DNA of 32,884 bases from Bacillus sanguinis. GTDB taxonomy: Bacteria > Bacillota > Bacilli > Bacillales > Bacillaceae_G. The notes under the pieces were generated by a model. That model was not told where the DNA came from. It worked only from the letters and a program-made list of their open reading frames with translations, and did no database searches. Every line of letters begins with the position of its first letter. The stretch's first letter is position 1. Below, piece by piece: positions 1-7,035 of this stretch. The stretch is taken from NCBI RefSeq assembly GCF_018332475.1, contig NZ_BOQB01000022.1, forward strand, positions 1-32,884. Direction: 5' to 3'. A program made the position numbers and the translations under genes.

Positions 1-120
1 TGTCGCACCATAATTCTCGATATAGGAAGTTCTATTTTAGTAAACTCATAGCAACTACAATACATCCAACTATAAATAATTCTTTTTTAAATATGTATTT
101 TTATCTTTACTTAGGATATG

Positions 121-1071
121 CTATAGTCTTTTCCTTAAAAATGTTTCCATAATATCTCTCTTAAATCTTTCATAATTGAACTGAAAAGCGATATTATGTG
201 TTTTATAACCTGGATTTGTCACAAAACGAAAGTCTGCGATACTTTGACCAAATCCTTCTCCTTGATCGGGAATTACTTTGATGGGCACTTTTGACAGACG
301 AACTGCATCTGGATTCAACAAATACCATATTGTTACAAAATCATGCATAGGGCTTCCTCCTATGCCAGGATTCGATTTAGAGTAGAAATTATAGTAGTAG
401 TCTAACATAGGTTTGATGATGAGTCCTGCAAGGTCTTGTGTATTCCGGTGAAATGCATCAATTTGTTGAACCATTTCAGGTGTAACAATCGCGTGTTGGG
501 TGACGTTTAATGGAATAATTGTCAAATTCTTCTCATGCTGCAGAATTAAGTTTGCTGCATAAGGGTCTGCGTAAAAGTTAGCTTCAGCCACAGCAGTCAC
601 GTTTCCGGGGTAAAAAAAGGCTCCACCCATGCAAATGTATTCTTTCACATTCCGCATTGCTTCTAAATTCAAAATAAATGACGTAGCCAATGATGAAAGT
701 CTTCCCAAATTGATAATTGTAAGATCGTCTAAATTTGAGTTTATAATTTTGTAAATATCATTTATGGGATAAATTGGATAAGGGATTTCAGGTGGAATGA
801 TAGGTCCTAGTCCTACTTTTCCATGTACTTCAGGAAAATATTGAACCAATATACCTGTTAAAGGTACAGAAGCACCGAGAAATACGGGTATCTCTTTTCT
901 TCCCGAAATATACTTCAAATAGTTAATATTTTTTATAGCATTCTCTCTCGATACATTTCCATAATCAGCTACAATCCCCACAAGTTGGATATCATTACGA
1001 AAAAAGGTGTACAGAATAGCAAACACATCATCAATTCCCAAATCTGTAAACAAGAGAACTTTTTTGGGCAT
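121..1071 (-). CDS. Inosine-uridine preferring nucleoside hydrolase family protein
   Basis: This 316-residue protein belongs to the IUNH family, which hydrolyses the N-glycosidic bond of ribonucleosides to give base and ribose; family members are usually cytosolic, and some occur in Bacillus spores. The N-terminal TDLGIDDVFAI stretch matches the family Ca/ribose-binding signature, although the usual first Asp of the DxDxxxDD motif is replaced (FTDLGIDD). A central NLGRLSSLA segment and the NFYADPYAA segment (family N-x-x-x-D-P-x-A) are also typical, as is the length. The start is placed at the ATG on base 1071 because a GGAGG lies 8 bases upstream of it; an in-frame ATG 7 codons earlier overlaps that site. 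It is transcribed away from the plus-strand operon. The substrate (purine or pyrimidine) cannot be told from sequence. Confidence 0.85.
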   Translation of the reverse strand: MPKKVLLFTDLGIDDVFAILYTFFRNDIQLVGIVADYGNVSRENAIKNINYLKYISGRKEIPVFLGASVPLTGILVQYFPEVHGKVGLGPIIPPEIPYPIYPINDIYKIINSNLDDLTIINLGRLSSLATSFILNLEAMRNVKEYICMGGAFFYPGNVTAVAEANFYADPYAANLILQHEKNLTIIPLNVTQHAIVTPEMVQQIDAFHRNTQDLAGLIIKPMLDYYYNFYSKSNPGIGGSPMHDFVTIWYLLNPDAVRLSKVPIKVIPDQGEGFGQSIADFRFVTNPGYKTHNIAFQFNYERFKRDIMETFLRKRL

Positions 1072-1300
1072 ATGTTTTCCTCCAAAAGCCATAAAATTTT
1101 ATTTTTACTAAGGATGTAATGAATAGGCTTGTACTATATTTGATATATATTTGATATATATTTTATATATTCTTCAATAGTACATTTTGTTCATCTATAA
1201 CTTTAGATATCTTATATGTGTTTGCATCTAAAAAAGTATTTTTGTTTTGTATATTGTATACAAGTACAGTTAACATAACGCATCATTATTGGTAGAGAGG

Positions 1301-1343
1301 AAAAAAGCGGGCCCTTACTCTCACAGGGAGTCCGCTTTTTTTT
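1301..1343. terminator. Bidirectional rho-independent terminator
   Basis: An inverted repeat (AAAAAGCGG..CCCT / AGGG..CCGCTTTTTT) with A-run and T-run on either side can form a GC-rich hairpin in both directions. It lies 230 bases upstream of the nucleoside hydrolase start and insulates that gene from the plus-strand operon. The rest of 1072-1540 is AT-rich and holds no gene I can support. Confidence 0.7.
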
Positions 1344-1548
1344 GTTCTATGGATCTATTCAATTTTTTATACATTCCTATCTTGGCGCGGTTTTAGGGTT
1401 CTCGTTTGTTACTGAATTACTCGAAAAATTGTATAAAATTATGCATACTCTTAGCGTGTTTTTTCCGAAATACTAGCGGTCCCCCTAGTAAGGCTGCATT
1501 CTAGATTTTGATTTAACCTATAGCAAACTTATGATTTTAAAATTATTC

Positions 1549-1577
1549 TTGCATTTGAGTAGAAATACCATTATATT
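1549..1577 (+). promoter_or_regulatory. Putative SigmaA-type promoter for the 1686 operon
   Basis: TTGCAT at 1549-1554 and TATATT at 1572-1577 are separated by exactly 17 bases. This places transcription start near 1584, about 100 bases upstream of the S1-like gene and upstream of a terminator-like hairpin in the leader. Assigned by consensus match only. Confidence 0.5.
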
Positions 1578-1615
1578 TGTATTAACAACTATATAAATAA
1601 ACCATAATTTACGTG

Positions 1616-1664
1616 AAGGACACACCTTACGTACCATCCCAACGGTACAGGTGTGTCCTTTTTT
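1616..1664 (+). terminator. Terminator-like hairpin in the leader of the 1686 gene
   Basis: AAGGACACACCT..GTACC pairs with GGTAC..AGGTGTGTCCTT and is followed by TTTT, forming a long rho-independent-type hairpin. It lies after the putative promoter and ends only about 10 bases before the AGGAGG ribosome binding site, so it would act as an attenuator of the downstream gene unless it terminates a transcript coming from further upstream. Confidence 0.65.
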
Positions 1665-1685
1665 ACGTTCTAGGAGGAAAATATA

Positions 1686-2669
1686 ATGGCAGAAGATAAG
1701 ACAAACACTCAAACTGTAGAAGAACTTGGAATGGCTTTTGAAGCAGAGAACCTACAAGGTGACACAGTGCTAGAAACAAACTTTAATCAATTTGAGCGAG
1801 TACGTGATCATGAACTAGAGGAATTAGCCCGTATGAAACGTGAGCGTACTGTAGGAAAAGGCTTGATTACAGTCGTATCTGAAAAGCTATTCCCAACTAA
1901 AAACGGAAAGTCTGAGCGTATACAAGTACTTACAATGCAAATTGGTACTCATACAACAGCATATTGCCCCATTACAGAGGCAGGTATAAATGTTCCTAAA
2001 AATCCTCAATGGCTAGTTGGTAGAACCAAGCCTTTAATCATTGAACACTTCCAAAAAACGGAGGAAGGCAACTTTGCTGTTGTATCTATCACTGCAGGAG
2101 AATTGGCACTTCAAAAAAGATTATATGAAGAAGTGACAGCGCAAGAGGGCAACAAGGTATACACAGGAACCGTTTCAGGACATATCCCATCTGCACAAAC
2201 AGTCTTAGTTGAAGTACACGGTGTAACAATAGGTGTACGGTACTCACACTGGTCCTATACATTCGTCCGTCCGGAGGATATTGTCATTGGTGATGTTGTA
2301 GAACTTATCATCGATAAAGTAGGGGAAAAGAATGGCCGTTATGAATTTAGAGGAAATAAAAAGAAACTAGAAACAGATCCAATTGAAAAGTTGTTAGAAC
2401 TAAAGAAACGCCGTGACCGATTTGTAGGTAAAATTGTAGGGGTAGACGCTATTGCGGGTATTTTCGTAGAGGTTGCACCAGGAATTCAGTTTAAAGGACT
2501 TAAGAGCCGTAATCTTGCTAATCCAACTGTAGAAGATGCGAAAAATCAAACGATTGTTACATGTGAGCTGCTTAATATCGACGCGAAAAATAGAAAAGGT
2601 ACAGTGCGTATCCTAAATTATCCGCAGGGACAAAGTAAAAAAACTAATTCGTCAATTTTCCAATTTTAA
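1686..2669 (+). CDS. S1/OB-fold-like plasmid protein
   Basis: The 327-residue protein has no membrane segments. Two segments read like diverged S1 (OB-fold, nucleic-acid-binding) domains: about residues 155-205 (YTGTVSGHIPSAQTVLVEVH, then VIGDVVELIIDKV) and about 245-310 (FVGKIVGVDAIAGIFVEVAP, then GLKSRNLA). Both follow the S1 pattern G-x-V-x-x-I...G-x-F-V...G-L. The N-terminal 60 residues are acidic and probably flexible. An AGGAGG lies 7 bases before the ATG. The next gene starts 3 bases after the stop, so the two are probably co-translated. I infer RNA or single-strand DNA binding from the S1-like pattern; no more precise function is supported. Confidence 0.6.
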   Translation: MAEDKTNTQTVEELGMAFEAENLQGDTVLETNFNQFERVRDHELEELARMKRERTVGKGLITVVSEKLFPTKNGKSERIQVLTMQIGTHTTAYCPITEAGINVPKNPQWLVGRTKPLIIEHFQKTEEGNFAVVSITAGELALQKRLYEEVTAQEGNKVYTGTVSGHIPSAQTVLVEVHGVTIGVRYSHWSYTFVRPEDIVIGDVVELIIDKVGEKNGRYEFRGNKKKLETDPIEKLLELKKRRDRFVGKIVGVDAIAGIFVEVAPGIQFKGLKSRNLANPTVEDAKNQTIVTCELLNIDAKNRKGTVRILNYPQGQSKKTNSSIFQF

Positions 2670-2672
2670 TGG

Positions 2673-3605
2673 ATGACTATGCGTACAATAGAGAAACAAT
2701 TGCCCACTTATGTCCCTTCTATTCCTCATTTATCAAGTGAGGATGTACAGGGACTTCAAATATATCGGATACATGAACTGGATAAAACCTATGTATTCCA
2801 TTCTTTTGACGAATTGGTTAAGTTTAAGCAGCGTTTAACAGAAGAACAGTATACCTTACTTGCTTTCATTGGTGTTCATACATCTGTTCGATTTAATCAT
2901 TTATTATATTTATTTAAGGATAAATATTCTCGTAAGAAAATAAATGATGCACTTCAAGGATTACTTTACTACCGTCTAATTGAAAAATGGCAAGTGGAGA
3001 GTTTTGAAATGGAGATCTTTGAAGAAACATATACGTTATCCGACAATGGTTACAAATTTTTAAAATACTGGCAAGGAAATATGTTCTTCTTTGCCCCAGA
3101 ACGAATTGATAATCACGGTAAATATGTTCACTTACGTTATTGGCACGATATAGAATTAATCTGCCACCTGCGTTATGCTCCATCGTTTTTAGGTCATATT
3201 ATGCATCCATCTATTAGTAAAGGGGTTTTTACCCCTCCTTTAAGTTTTGCAGTGCAAGGCGGAGTAAATCACATATTTAATTTCGTTGTATACTCCACTC
3301 TACTAACAGATAAAAAGGATCGTTTAAAACGAATTATTGCTCGATGGAAAGATTTCGTAGAATCAGGAAAAGATGTTATTATGCAAGATTTAGGAAACAA
3401 TCCTACAGTGTTAGTTATCTATGTTTCTACTGAAAACCAAGCAAAGCAAATTAATAATGAACTATTACTCGACCTGCTCCCTGGTAAAGTATTGTTATGT
3501 ATAGGAGAAACCTTGCATATACAAGGATTACAACATGCATTTTACCAGCCCCTTGCAGAAGGAGAGATTAAACAATTAAATACAAAGCTATTCGCAACAA
3601 ACTAA
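2673..3605 (+). CDS. Replication-relaxation-like winged-helix protein
   Basis: The 310-residue protein starts 3 bases after the S1-like gene and shares its transcript. Residues about 55-135 have the shape of a winged helix: LTEEQYTLLAFIGVHTSVRF, a helix with YSRKKINDALQGLLYYRLI, then a TYTLSDNGYKFLKY wing. This is followed by a C-terminal alpha/beta part. That organisation and the LSxxG segment resemble the replication-relaxation/MobC-accessory family of Gram-positive plasmids and conjugative elements. The match is by pattern, so the function (DNA binding in plasmid replication or mobilisation) is inference. There is no separate strong ribosome binding site; translation is probably coupled to the upstream gene. 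Confidence 0.55.
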   Translation: MTMRTIEKQLPTYVPSIPHLSSEDVQGLQIYRIHELDKTYVFHSFDELVKFKQRLTEEQYTLLAFIGVHTSVRFNHLLYLFKDKYSRKKINDALQGLLYYRLIEKWQVESFEMEIFEETYTLSDNGYKFLKYWQGNMFFFAPERIDNHGKYVHLRYWHDIELICHLRYAPSFLGHIMHPSISKGVFTPPLSFAVQGGVNHIFNFVVYSTLLTDKKDRLKRIIARWKDFVESGKDVIMQDLGNNPTVLVIYVSTENQAKQINNELLLDLLPGKVLLCIGETLHIQGLQHAFYQPLAEGEIKQLNTKLFATN

Positions 3606-3650
3606 GCCGCCCTTACAAGCTATTGATTCATTTTAAAGGGTGGCTTGTTT
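3604..3650 (+). terminator. Rho-independent terminator of the 1686-3605 operon
   Basis: AAGCCgCCCTT and AAAGGGtGGCTT pair around a ~20-base loop and are followed by a T-rich run. The hairpin starts at the stop codon of the winged-helix gene and closes the two-gene operon. Confidence 0.7.
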
Positions 3651-3750
3651 GTTATATAAAAAAGCGTGGAATATTTAAAAAAAATTTAAGAAAACGAATT
3701 ATCCTGTATCTCCCTCTATACAAATTACGGATTTTACGAAATAATATTCT

Positions 3751-3780
3751 TTGACACCTTTATACAGAAAAACAATATAT
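3751..3780 (+). promoter_or_regulatory. Putative SigmaA promoter for the 3830 gene
   Basis: A perfect TTGACA at 3751-3756 is followed, after 17-19 bases, by AATATA/TATATA. This places transcription start near 3787, about 43 bases upstream of the TTG start codon at 3830. The region 3651-3750 holds only AT-rich sequence. Confidence 0.55.
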
Positions 3781-3829
3781 ACAAATATAAACATTCGTGT
3801 AAAGGAATATATTTGAAAGGAGTAACAAA

Positions 3830-4117
3830 TTGCTACGTATACAACGAGGGTACATGTATGATCCAGATGATAATGAGGTCATTGTGAACGAAATTTTCTA
3901 CAACGCTGCATCCGAACAAAAGTTAGGAAGCAAAATGGGTGTGTTTTCTGCAGACAAACTACCTACTTCCATTTTTAAAAAAGTTCAAGAAAACGAAAGT
4001 ATGTCTTATATGGAAAGTATGGAAGTAGAAGAACAAACCATTCCAGAAATACTATGTCATTTAGACCAAAATCAAAAAACAGAAAAACTTTATTTTGAAA
4101 TGCAGTACATGGTGTAA
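3830..4117 (+). CDS. Small conserved protein, paralog of the 5332 gene
   Basis: I do not recognise this 95-residue protein. The start is TTG at 3830, with AGGAG 7 bases upstream and the first residues (LRIQRGYMYDPDDNEV) aligning with those of the ATG-started gene at 5332. The conserved block RGYMYDPDDNEVI..EI.Y.AA...KLGSKM covers residues 5-36; a second block SYMESME lies near residue 63, and both proteins end with KLYFE. It is acidic, soluble and lacks a signal peptide. It is probably a monocistronic gene with its own promoter, followed after 150 bases by leader copy 1. The first 40 coding bases are almost identical between the two paralogs, which points to a recent duplication. Confidence 0.7.
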   Translation: MLRIQRGYMYDPDDNEVIVNEIFYNAASEQKLGSKMGVFSADKLPTSIFKKVQENESMSYMESMEVEEQTIPEILCHLDQNQKTEKLYFEMQYMV

Positions 4118-4266
4118 CAACAAGAACTGAAATAAGAGGGGATTTATAAACGTTGAAACAGGGGCATTATTATATGGTACATAAAACAACTATATATAAA
4201 TTCCCTTCTTATTTTTGTTTCCTTAAAACAATTGAATATGATATAAAAATAGATTAATATATAACT

Positions 4267-4458
4267 ATATTTATTGTTTAATTGATTCCGTTTATTCCCA
4301 CACCTTTTTTGTGTTGTGGTTGAGTTGTAGAAGCAAGTTGCGTCTTGTTTCATTTGTGAAAGGGCTTCTTTGAGCCGATTAGTGTATATATAGCTTATTT
4401 TGCTATACACATTTTTAATCGACTTAAAGAAGCCCTTTTTGTGTTGTCTTTAAGTTAG
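4267..4458 (+). promoter_or_regulatory. Structured leader RNA, copy 1 (terminator/anti-terminator candidate)
   Basis: This ~190-base non-coding element is almost identical to 6016-6208. It contains an 8-bp stem (GAAGCAAG at 4330-4337 with CTTGTTTC at 4344-4351). A long hairpin follows, in which AGGGCTTCTTT (4361-4371) pairs with AAAGAAGCCCT (4426-4436) and ends in TTTTT, with an inner GTGTATA../TATACAC stem. A competing downstream pair also exists: ACTTAAAGA (4422-4430) with TCTTTAAGT (4447-4455). The 3' arm of the terminator can therefore pair either with the terminator 5' arm or with downstream sequence. Relative to copy 2 the competing stem shows a compensatory A-T to G-C change. It precedes the 4556-5071 genes. 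A leader attenuator or small RNA is inferred. Confidence 0.65.
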
Positions 4459-4507
4459 GAAATACATGTATTAGACCATTTAGGCTAAACGAATAATAAA
4501 AGTGATT

Positions 4508-4533
4508 AAAGCACAATTTTAAGGTGCTTTTTT
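4508..4533 (+). terminator. Short terminator-like hairpin before the 4556 gene
   Basis: AAAGCAC and GTGCTTTTTT pair around a short AT loop. The hairpin sits about 10 bases upstream of the AAGGGGGAAG ribosome binding site of the next gene, repeating the arrangement seen before several other genes here. Confidence 0.55.
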
Positions 4534-4555
4534 CTATTTCAAGGGGGAAGTACAA

Positions 4556-4828
4556 ATGAAATTTTATAAGGTTAGTTATGGAGAAGAACTTGCTATAAAA
4601 ATTATTGCAGCCAATAGTCCATATGAGGCAGTAGGGTTTTATTTAATGGAAGCGCAGAGTGATTATGGAGAAGTGGAGTACGTTAATATTAATCGATTAG
4701 GTTTGCGTGAGCGAGTAAAGGTAGATTATGGGCATATAGCAATCTATGACACAGTAGAAGAAATTTATCATCGTCAAAAGATTGTAGATTTACCATGTGT
4801 TATAGCAAATTTACTACCAAAAATTTAA
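4556..4828 (+). CDS. Unknown small protein
   Basis: This 90-residue soluble protein is not one I recognise. Its first 30 residues (KFYKVSYGEELAIKIIAANS, then PYEAVGFYL) predict a beta strand followed by a helix, the kind of start seen in small alpha/beta proteins; no catalytic motif is visible. An AAGGGGGAAG ribosome binding site lies 6 bases before the ATG. The next gene begins 18 bases after the stop, so the two are probably co-transcribed downstream of leader copy 1. Confidence 0.65.
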   Translation: MKFYKVSYGEELAIKIIAANSPYEAVGFYLMEAQSDYGEVEYVNINRLGLRERVKVDYGHIAIYDTVEEIYHRQKIVDLPCVIANLLPKI

Positions 4829-4846
4829 TAAAGTAGGTGTATATAT

Positions 4847-5071
4847 ATGAATGTTGAAAAAGAATTAAAAGAGATTTTACATTGTAAACAACTTATGAGG
4901 GATATGTTCTCTTTGTCAATTGAGAGAATTGAATATTTAGGTAAAGGGACAGTTTATATGTATTTTGCAGTAGTTTCAGAGTATGAACTGAATGTTTTCT
5001 ATCGTATAGATAAAGATCTTGATACATTCAGGCTTGAAAAAGGCTCCTGGGTCTATGCAATTACACTGTAA
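4847..5071 (+). CDS. Unknown small protein
   Basis: The 74-residue acidic protein has an N-terminal helix (VEKELKEILHCKQLMRDMFS) followed by beta-rich sequence (IERIEYLGKGTVYMYFAVVS). I recognise no family. It follows the 4556 gene closely with a weak ribosome binding site (GTAGGTG), so translation may depend on the upstream gene. The 260 bases after it, up to 5332, show no further gene. Confidence 0.55.
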   Translation: MNVEKELKEILHCKQLMRDMFSLSIERIEYLGKGTVYMYFAVVSEYELNVFYRIDKDLDTFRLEKGSWVYAITL

Positions 5072-5331
5072 AAAAGCAAATTTAAAGAATCTCAAATATT
5101 AAAAGCGGTAAGAAATTATAACCAAATCCAGGGCTTTATCATATCCTACTTTTGTTAAGAATTTCTGAACTCTCCGTTTTTAAGAACAATTTATAAAAGA
5201 GACATAGTACAGTAGTTATAGAATGGAATGCAACTATAGAAAATATGGGATTTATATATAAGTAAGGTACTTGTTGCAATGCTAAAAGCACAAGGAATTA
5301 GAAAATGTAAACCTGAGAGGAGCACTACAAT

Positions 5332-5616
5332 ATGATTACAGTTAACCGAGGATATATGTATGATCCAGATGATAATGAGGTCATAATTACCGAAATTTAT
5401 TATGAAGCTGCTACAGATACTAAATTAGGAAGTAAAATGAATAGCTTATCTTATTCAGCCATTCCTAATGAGATTAAAGAAAAAATAGAAGCAGCTGCTT
5501 CATTATCCTATATGGAAAGCATTGAGATGCCTCAGCCATTAGCTGTCGTATATCAAAATGAAATTAGCATGTATGGAAAACCAGAAAAATTATACTTTGA
5601 GTTAACTAGTATATAA
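5332..5616 (+). CDS. Small conserved protein, paralog of the 3830 gene
   Basis: The 94-residue protein is a clear paralog of the one at 3830. RGYMYDPDDNEVI is identical, EIYYEAATDTKLGSKM is nearly so, and SYMESIEM and PEKLYFEL recur in the same order. A GAGAGGAG ribosome binding site lies 8 bases before the ATG. Function is unknown; its acidic, cysteine-free composition suggests a cytoplasmic protein. A terminator follows directly. Together with leader copies 1 and 2 it forms part of a duplicated gene-plus-leader unit. Confidence 0.7.
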   Translation: MITVNRGYMYDPDDNEVIITEIYYEAATDTKLGSKMNSLSYSAIPNEIKEKIEAAASLSYMESIEMPQPLAVVYQNEISMYGKPEKLYFELTSI

Positions 5617-5621
5617 GAGGG

Positions 5622-5658
5622 AAAAAGACATTGGACGTATTTGTTCAATGTCTTTTTT
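5622..5658 (+). terminator. Rho-independent terminator after the 5332 gene
   Basis: AAAAAGACATTG and CAATGTCTTTTTT pair around a 12-base loop. The hairpin lies between the stop codon of the 5332 gene and the GAGGAG ribosome binding site at about 5672. Confidence 0.75.
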
Positions 5659-5683
5659 ATTAATTTATAGAGGAGAATATAAA

Positions 5684-5866
5684 ATGAATAATGTAACTGA
5701 AATAGAAACAAGTCTTTGGACAATTTGTGTAGGGGATATTTTTAGTAATGGTCGTATGCCGTACCATCTAAAAGTTGTAAAAATTGAAGTAGAAGATATG
5801 ATGAAACCAGACGATGCGAAGATATATAGTATACCTGTTCACCCTAAAATCATAGAAGACGTATGA
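5684..5866 (+). CDS. Unknown 60-residue protein
   Basis: The start is set at ATG 5684 because AGAGGAG lies 8 bases upstream; an earlier in-frame start at 5648 would lie inside the terminator stem. The protein (NNVTEIETSLWTICVGDIFS) contains a G-x-x-P-Y-H-L-K-V-V-K-I-E-V segment that predicts a beta hairpin. I recognise no family. Its stop overlaps the ATG of a tiny downstream ORF (ATGA), suggesting coupled translation. Confidence 0.55.
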   Translation: MNNVTEIETSLWTICVGDIFSNGRMPYHLKVVKIEVEDMMKPDDAKIYSIPVHPKIIEDV

Positions 5867-5934
5867 AAATAATGGATGTATCAGAACATATTTCTTATCG
5901 AGCTTGGTATTATAATGAATTTTGGAGCAAATAA
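5863..5934 (+). CDS. Possible 23-residue coupled micro-ORF
   Basis: A 23-codon ORF (KIMDVSEHISYRAWYYNEFW plus two residues) starts at an ATGA overlap with the stop of the 5684 gene and ends just before a terminator. The overlap and the terminator support a real gene; its small size and unknown product keep confidence low. Confidence 0.3.
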   Translation: MKIMDVSEHISYRAWYYNEFWSK

Positions 5935-5947
5935 TATACTATGGATG

Positions 5948-5978
5948 AAAGAGTGATACGGTTGTTTCACTCTTTTTT
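5948..5978 (+). terminator. Rho-independent terminator
   Basis: AAAGAGTGA pairs with TCACTCTTTTTT around a 10-base loop, closing the 5684-5934 transcript just upstream of leader copy 2. Confidence 0.7.
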
Positions 5979-6015
5979 ACTTGCATTAAAAATAAAGATA
6001 GTTTAATATACAGAT

Positions 6016-6208
6016 ATATTTATTGTTTATTTGATTCCGTTTATTCCCACACCTTTTTTTTGTGTTGTGGTTGAGTTGTAGAAGCAAGTTGCGTCTTGTT
6101 TCATTTATGAAAGGGCTTCTTTGAGCCGATTAGTGTATATATAGCTTATTTTGCTATACACATTTTTAATCGACTTGAAGAAGCCCTTTTTGTGTTGTCT
6201 TCAAGTTT
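6016..6208 (+). promoter_or_regulatory. Structured leader RNA, copy 2 (terminator/anti-terminator candidate)
   Basis: This second copy of the element at 4267-4458 is almost identical over about 190 bases. It has the same GAAGCAAG/CTTGTTTC stem and the same long GGGCTTCTTT..AAGAAGCCC hairpin with a T run. The competing stem is ACTTGAAGA (6173-6181) with TCTTCAAGT (6198-6206). Against copy 1 this is an A to G change at 6177 matched by a T to C change at 6202, which preserves the pair. It lies 58 bases upstream of the 6267 gene and therefore ahead of the Rad52-like gene. Confidence 0.65.
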
Positions 6209-6266
6209 GGAGTTATTGTATAGCCAGCACTTTAGGCAATTATTTTATTAATTAGGGGGAAACATC

Positions 6267-6662
6267 ATGAATTTAGTCATGGAAAAATCACAAAGGAAAT
6301 TACAAAATGATGCTCATTTACATGACATTATTAAAGAAATTAAAGAACTAGCTAATCCTTTATGGATCAGTTCTGTATCAATGTTGCAAGCGCACAATCA
6401 AAACTTCAATACGAAAGCTACGACATTTAAGGATATTACCATTTCTTATTTAAGAGATTTAAAAGTAAGTTTAAGTCTCATTTATGCAGCAAGGAATATC
6501 AGTTGTAAAAGTATAGAGGATTTGAATAAGCGTCTATCCATTCAATCAGGGAAAGATATTACTTCCCATGAGGATTGGCTGCTTCATGAAAACAGAGGAA
6601 TTATATGTGAAATGATTGATGAATTTCGAAAGAAAGAGTGGAAACACCCAGATTCGAAATAA
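6267..6662 (+). CDS. Stand-alone homolog of the Rad52-like protein's C-terminal domain
   Basis: The 131-residue helical protein aligns with the C-terminal ~110 residues of the Rad52-like protein encoded by 9803-10306. The shared pattern is I..I.ELA.PL.I.S...L.A.N.N.NA.A.TF.D.TI..L, then SL.LI..A.NI, and finally the segment ending EDWLLHENRGII here and REWLLHDHTEAI there. It lacks the annealing domain. An AGGGGGAAA ribosome binding site precedes the ATG, and the Rad52-like gene starts 22 bases after its stop, so the two are co-transcribed. It probably arose by duplication of the C-terminal part and could bind the same partner or compete for it; that role is inference. Confidence 0.7.
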   Translation: MNLVMEKSQRKLQNDAHLHDIIKEIKELANPLWISSVSMLQAHNQNFNTKATTFKDITISYLRDLKVSLSLIYAARNISCKSIEDLNKRLSIQSGKDITSHEDWLLHENRGIICEMIDEFRKKEWKHPDSK

Positions 6663-6684
6663 CAAGTAATACAGGAGGATTATT

Positions 6685-7035
6685 ATGACAAATATAATGG
6701 AAAGTTTACAAGCTGAATTTCCTGTCGAACAATTAGGATGGAAAATTATAAATACATTTGAAAGCCAAGGTCGTTTTTTTGCGTTTGTAGCTCCATTTGT
6801 TGACGCACGCGCCATTCAGGACCGATTTGATGAAGTCTTTGGTATTGATAACTGGCAGGTGTCGTATGAAAAATGGGGTGAGAAAGCAACGAAATGTACC
6901 ATATCAGTGTTTTTGAATGAACGTTGGATATCAAAAGAGGATGGAAGTGAAGAATCTGACTATAGTTCTGTAAAAGGTGGCTTTTCAAATAGTTTAAAAA
7001 GAGCTGCTGTGCTTTGGGGCGTAGGAAGATACCTT
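6685..7035 (+). CDS. Rad52-like single-strand annealing protein, exon 1 (split by group II intron)
   Basis: Exon 1 encodes 117 residues of a Rad52/Rad22-type annealing protein. Visible family landmarks are AFVAPFVDARAIQDRFDEVF, W-x-V-x-Y, C-T-I-S-V, and KGGFSNSLKRAAVLWGVGRYL, the last being the classic F..A.KRAAV.WGIGRYLY helix-hairpin. Rad52-type proteins form rings that anneal complementary single strands and are common in phages and large plasmids. The reading frame is interrupted after GRYL at the GTGTG 5' end of intron 1; the unspliced message stops two codons later. AGGAGG lies 8 bases before the ATG. The protein resumes at 9803 in the same frame (about 284 residues in all). Its position ahead of a sliding clamp gene suggests plasmid recombination or repair. 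Confidence 0.8.

Noticed and set aside
4153-4257. A short plus-strand ORF starting at TTG 4153
   Set aside because: The AGAGGGG lies too far away (about 11 bases), and the translation is low-complexity and without support.
4144-4410. An 88-codon minus-strand ORF
   Set aside because: It is the complement of the structured leader copy 1 and has no ribosome binding site.
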